Shown: positions 62,677-64,000 of the stretch, one piece after another
How positions within the stretch are numbered: the stretch's first letter is position 1
Layout: every line of letters begins with the position of its first letter
Origin: Halobacillus litoralis
Lineage (GTDB): Bacteria; Bacillota; Bacilli; Bacillales; Halobacillaceae
DNA: 64,000 nt
Direction: 5' to 3'
NCBI RefSeq assembly: GCF_020171725.1
Contig: NZ_JAIVAJ010000005.1
Coordinates: forward strand, 408,480 to 472,479
Position numbers and translations under genes: made by a program
The notes under the pieces: model-generated
What the model saw: the letters and a program-made list of their open reading frames with translations, nothing else
What the model was told of the DNA's origin: nothing
The model's database searches: none

Positions 62677-63245
62677 ATCTTAAAAGGCTCCTTATCACGT
62701 TGTCCACAGCCCTCCTTTTGATTGTCGTCACATTCTGGATTGTAAAAAGTGAACCAATGACAGCCACGGAATTAAGTGAAGCGGGCATCGCTTTCGGAGA
62801 CCCCGAAGCTCCGAACACGGTCATTGAATTCTCAAATTTCGAATGTCCTTACTGTAAACAACAGCACGATACTCTTGCTCCCACTCTCAAAGAACTCATT
62901 GACACGGGCAAGGTTCACTACGTATTTAAGCCTGTCACAATTGAATACTATGAAAAAGCGTCTGTGATAGAGAATCGCCTAAAAATTTCTGGAGAAGAAA
63001 AACTAGACTGGGAAGCGCTCGATTACTTATTCGCCAACCAGACTGATTGGAAGAAAGAAGGGAAGAACAGCCTTATTGAACGATTAGAGGCACACACTCC
63101 ATCCGATGGGACTCTCCTCCCTGTTGAAGAGTTGAACGGGGAAGCAGAATCGCTCGGGTTGGAAAGTGTCCCTACCTTGATCATAAATGGGAATAAGGTA
63201 GAGAAACTTCTGTCAGAAGAGGAGCTATTGCATGAGCTCGACTAA
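62673..63245 (+). CDS. Membrane-anchored DsbA-like thiol oxidase
   Basis: A 190-residue protein with an N-terminal signal anchor (RLLITLSTALLLIVVTFWIV) and an extracytoplasmic thioredoxin fold: active-site CPYC (Cys58, Cys61) in FSNFECPYCKQQH, a helical insertion and the cis-proline in ESVPTLIING. It forms disulfides in secreted proteins, as BdbD does. Its start overlaps the previous stop (ATGA). Its placement suggests it oxidises the two cysteines of the peptide. Confidence 0.88.
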   Translation: MNLKRLLITLSTALLLIVVTFWIVKSEPMTATELSEAGIAFGDPEAPNTVIEFSNFECPYCKQQHDTLAPTLKELIDTGKVHYVFKPVTIEYYEKASVIENRLKISGEEKLDWEALDYLFANQTDWKKEGKNSLIERLEAHTPSDGTLLPVEELNGEAESLGLESVPTLIINGNKVEKLLSEEELLHELD

Positions 63246-63693
63246 ACTGCCTCTCATTCTATCGATTTGCGGCGTTTTGATCAGTGCCTACTTAAGCTGG
63301 CACTCTCTCTTCGAATTCCAGCAGGTGGGCTGTCCGATTGGAGGAAGTGGTTGTGAGGAAGTCAACAGAAGCTCCTATAGTAAAATCTTCGGGATTCCCG
63401 TCTCATGGATCGGGCTTGCCGGTTACAGCTTATTGACAGTGGGTCATGGATTCACCCGTTTTTCACCGAGGCTAAGAAGGATTACTGTGCAGTTGATGAC
63501 CACCATTGCCCTGGTGTTCAGTCTTTATTTGATGAGTATCAGCTTCTTTGTTATTAAAGAGCTTTGCATTTGGTGTGTCGCCTCTGCTCTTATTATTTGT
63601 ACGCTTTCCGTTTTAGAAGTGAAGACTCTCAGTCGTCACCGCAAACAGAGAACCAACTATGTCAGCAGGACTCAAACCGTTAACGATTTGTAG
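63232..63693 (+). CDS. Vitamin K epoxide reductase (VKOR) family membrane oxidase
   Basis: A 153-residue four-helix membrane protein. The VKOR pattern is clear: Cys34 and Cys41 in the extracellular loop (CPIGGSGCEEVNRSSYS), the IFGIPVSWIGLAGY segment and the CIWC active site (Cys112, Cys115). VKOR proteins reoxidise DsbA-like partners and pass electrons to quinones, replacing DsbB. It overlaps the DsbA-like gene by 14 bases, so the two form a matched pair. Last gene of the cluster; no clear terminator is seen after it. Confidence 0.9.
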   Translation: MSSTKLPLILSICGVLISAYLSWHSLFEFQQVGCPIGGSGCEEVNRSSYSKIFGIPVSWIGLAGYSLLTVGHGFTRFSPRLRRITVQLMTTIALVFSLYLMSISFFVIKELCIWCVASALIICTLSVLEVKTLSRHRKQRTNYVSRTQTVNDL

Positions 63694-63869
63694 CACACGC
63701 CTCATGAAGAATCTCTCTTTTAAAATTTTGAAATGTACACTAGTTGATTTATTAATCTTTTAAGCAAAGGAAATGTTGTCGATATATGCTAGATAGAATA
63801 TTCAAATGCTGGGTGTTCGCAAAGGGAATCGCTTAGACCCTTATTTTTGCTAGCTTCTGGAACCACTGT

Positions 63870-63935
63870 TATCGCAAAGTGGGGTGGAAAATGGCGAGAC
63901 TCCCTCCGGAAACGTTGATACACCAGGGGTTCGAA
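63870..63935. repeat. Truncated Bacillaceae dyad repeat
   Basis: CAAAGTGGGGTGGAAAATGGCGAGACTCC.. and CCGGAAACG are the 5' part of the repeat type also seen at 44107 and 6917. It lies in the last 300 bases of the window, which hold no gene that I can support. Confidence 0.5.
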
Positions 63936-64000
63936 GCGTTATTTATCGTTTTTAAATTTTTTTAATACCAATCCTTTACTCGCATCTCCCTTTTATTCAA

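Noticed and set aside
59043..63693. Lasso peptide or lanthipeptide cluster
   Set aside because: No asparagine-synthetase-like cyclase, no B2-type protease, no LanB/C/M and no radical SAM enzyme is present in the cluster; only the leader motif recalls lasso peptides.

Overview
The window looks like a chromosomal segment of a moderately halophilic, spore-forming Bacillaceae member, most likely Halobacillus or a close relative. This rests on the gene repertoire (DesK/DesR/Des, YtxG-like, PutR/PutBC, glgBCDAP, SpoIIM-like, GltAB) and on a locus at 0.6-4.4 kb that pairs an Asp/Glu racemase with a MurE-type ligase and an ATP-grasp ligase. That trio fits the ornithine-D-aspartate peptidoglycan known for Halobacillus. 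No rRNA, tRNA, insertion sequence, prophage or CRISPR array was seen.

Layout. 0-0.15 kb: 5' end of ftsX (minus), without ftsE upstream. 0.6-4.4 kb: four-gene minus-strand operon (ATP-grasp ligase, MurE-like ligase, racemase, small protein). 4.6-12 kb: small membrane protein, RDD protein, divergent SpoIIM-like protein, then a five-gene membrane-stress or protein-processing type operon (GPDP-like membrane protein, DUF4129, DUF4350, MoxR, DUF58), followed by a NERD protein. 13.0-13.4 kb: exact-period 51-bp tandem repeat. 13.5-24.5 kb: M20 dipeptidase, a membrane protein, glutamate synthase, YihY/BrkB protein, FAD oxidase. 24.7-34.9 kb: complete glycogen operon glgB-glgC-glgD-glgA-glgP plus a GH13 glycosidase. 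35-36.6 kb: YtxG/YtxH-like envelope cluster. 36.7-42.7 kb: assorted genes including a dicarboxylate symporter and an MFS exporter. 42.7-46.8 kb: proline catabolism (putR, pruA, putB). 47-50 kb: des-desK-desR membrane-fluidity system. 50.5-50.9 kb: second tandem repeat, 52-bp period. 51-58.8 kb: branched-chain aminotransferase and a LacI-controlled oligosaccharide uptake and debranching operon. 59.0-63.7 kb: a compact peptide (RiPP- or bacteriocin-like) cluster.

The most unusual locus is the last one. A 64-residue peptide gene is followed, after a hairpin, by an ABC ATPase, a large membrane permease, a fusion of a PqqD-like recognition domain with an S2P/M50-type membrane metalloprotease, a two-helix membrane protein, a membrane-anchored DsbA-like oxidase and a VKOR-type oxidase. 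The peptide begins with a YxxPxV motif like leaders bound by recognition elements, has a hydrophobic core and exactly two cysteines. I infer a secreted, proteolytically trimmed, single-disulfide peptide of a class I do not recognise.

Non-coding structure is rich. There are two unrelated minisatellites (51 and 52 bp units, each with an internal dyad), three copies in different states of decay of a widespread Bacillaceae dyad repeat, three LacI-type palindromes around one operon, a perfect palindrome upstream of des, and hairpins placed between highly expressed first genes and their downstream partners (peptide/ABC, binding protein/permease). Several gene starts were moved from the longest reading frame to starts with a well-spaced Shine-Dalgarno site.
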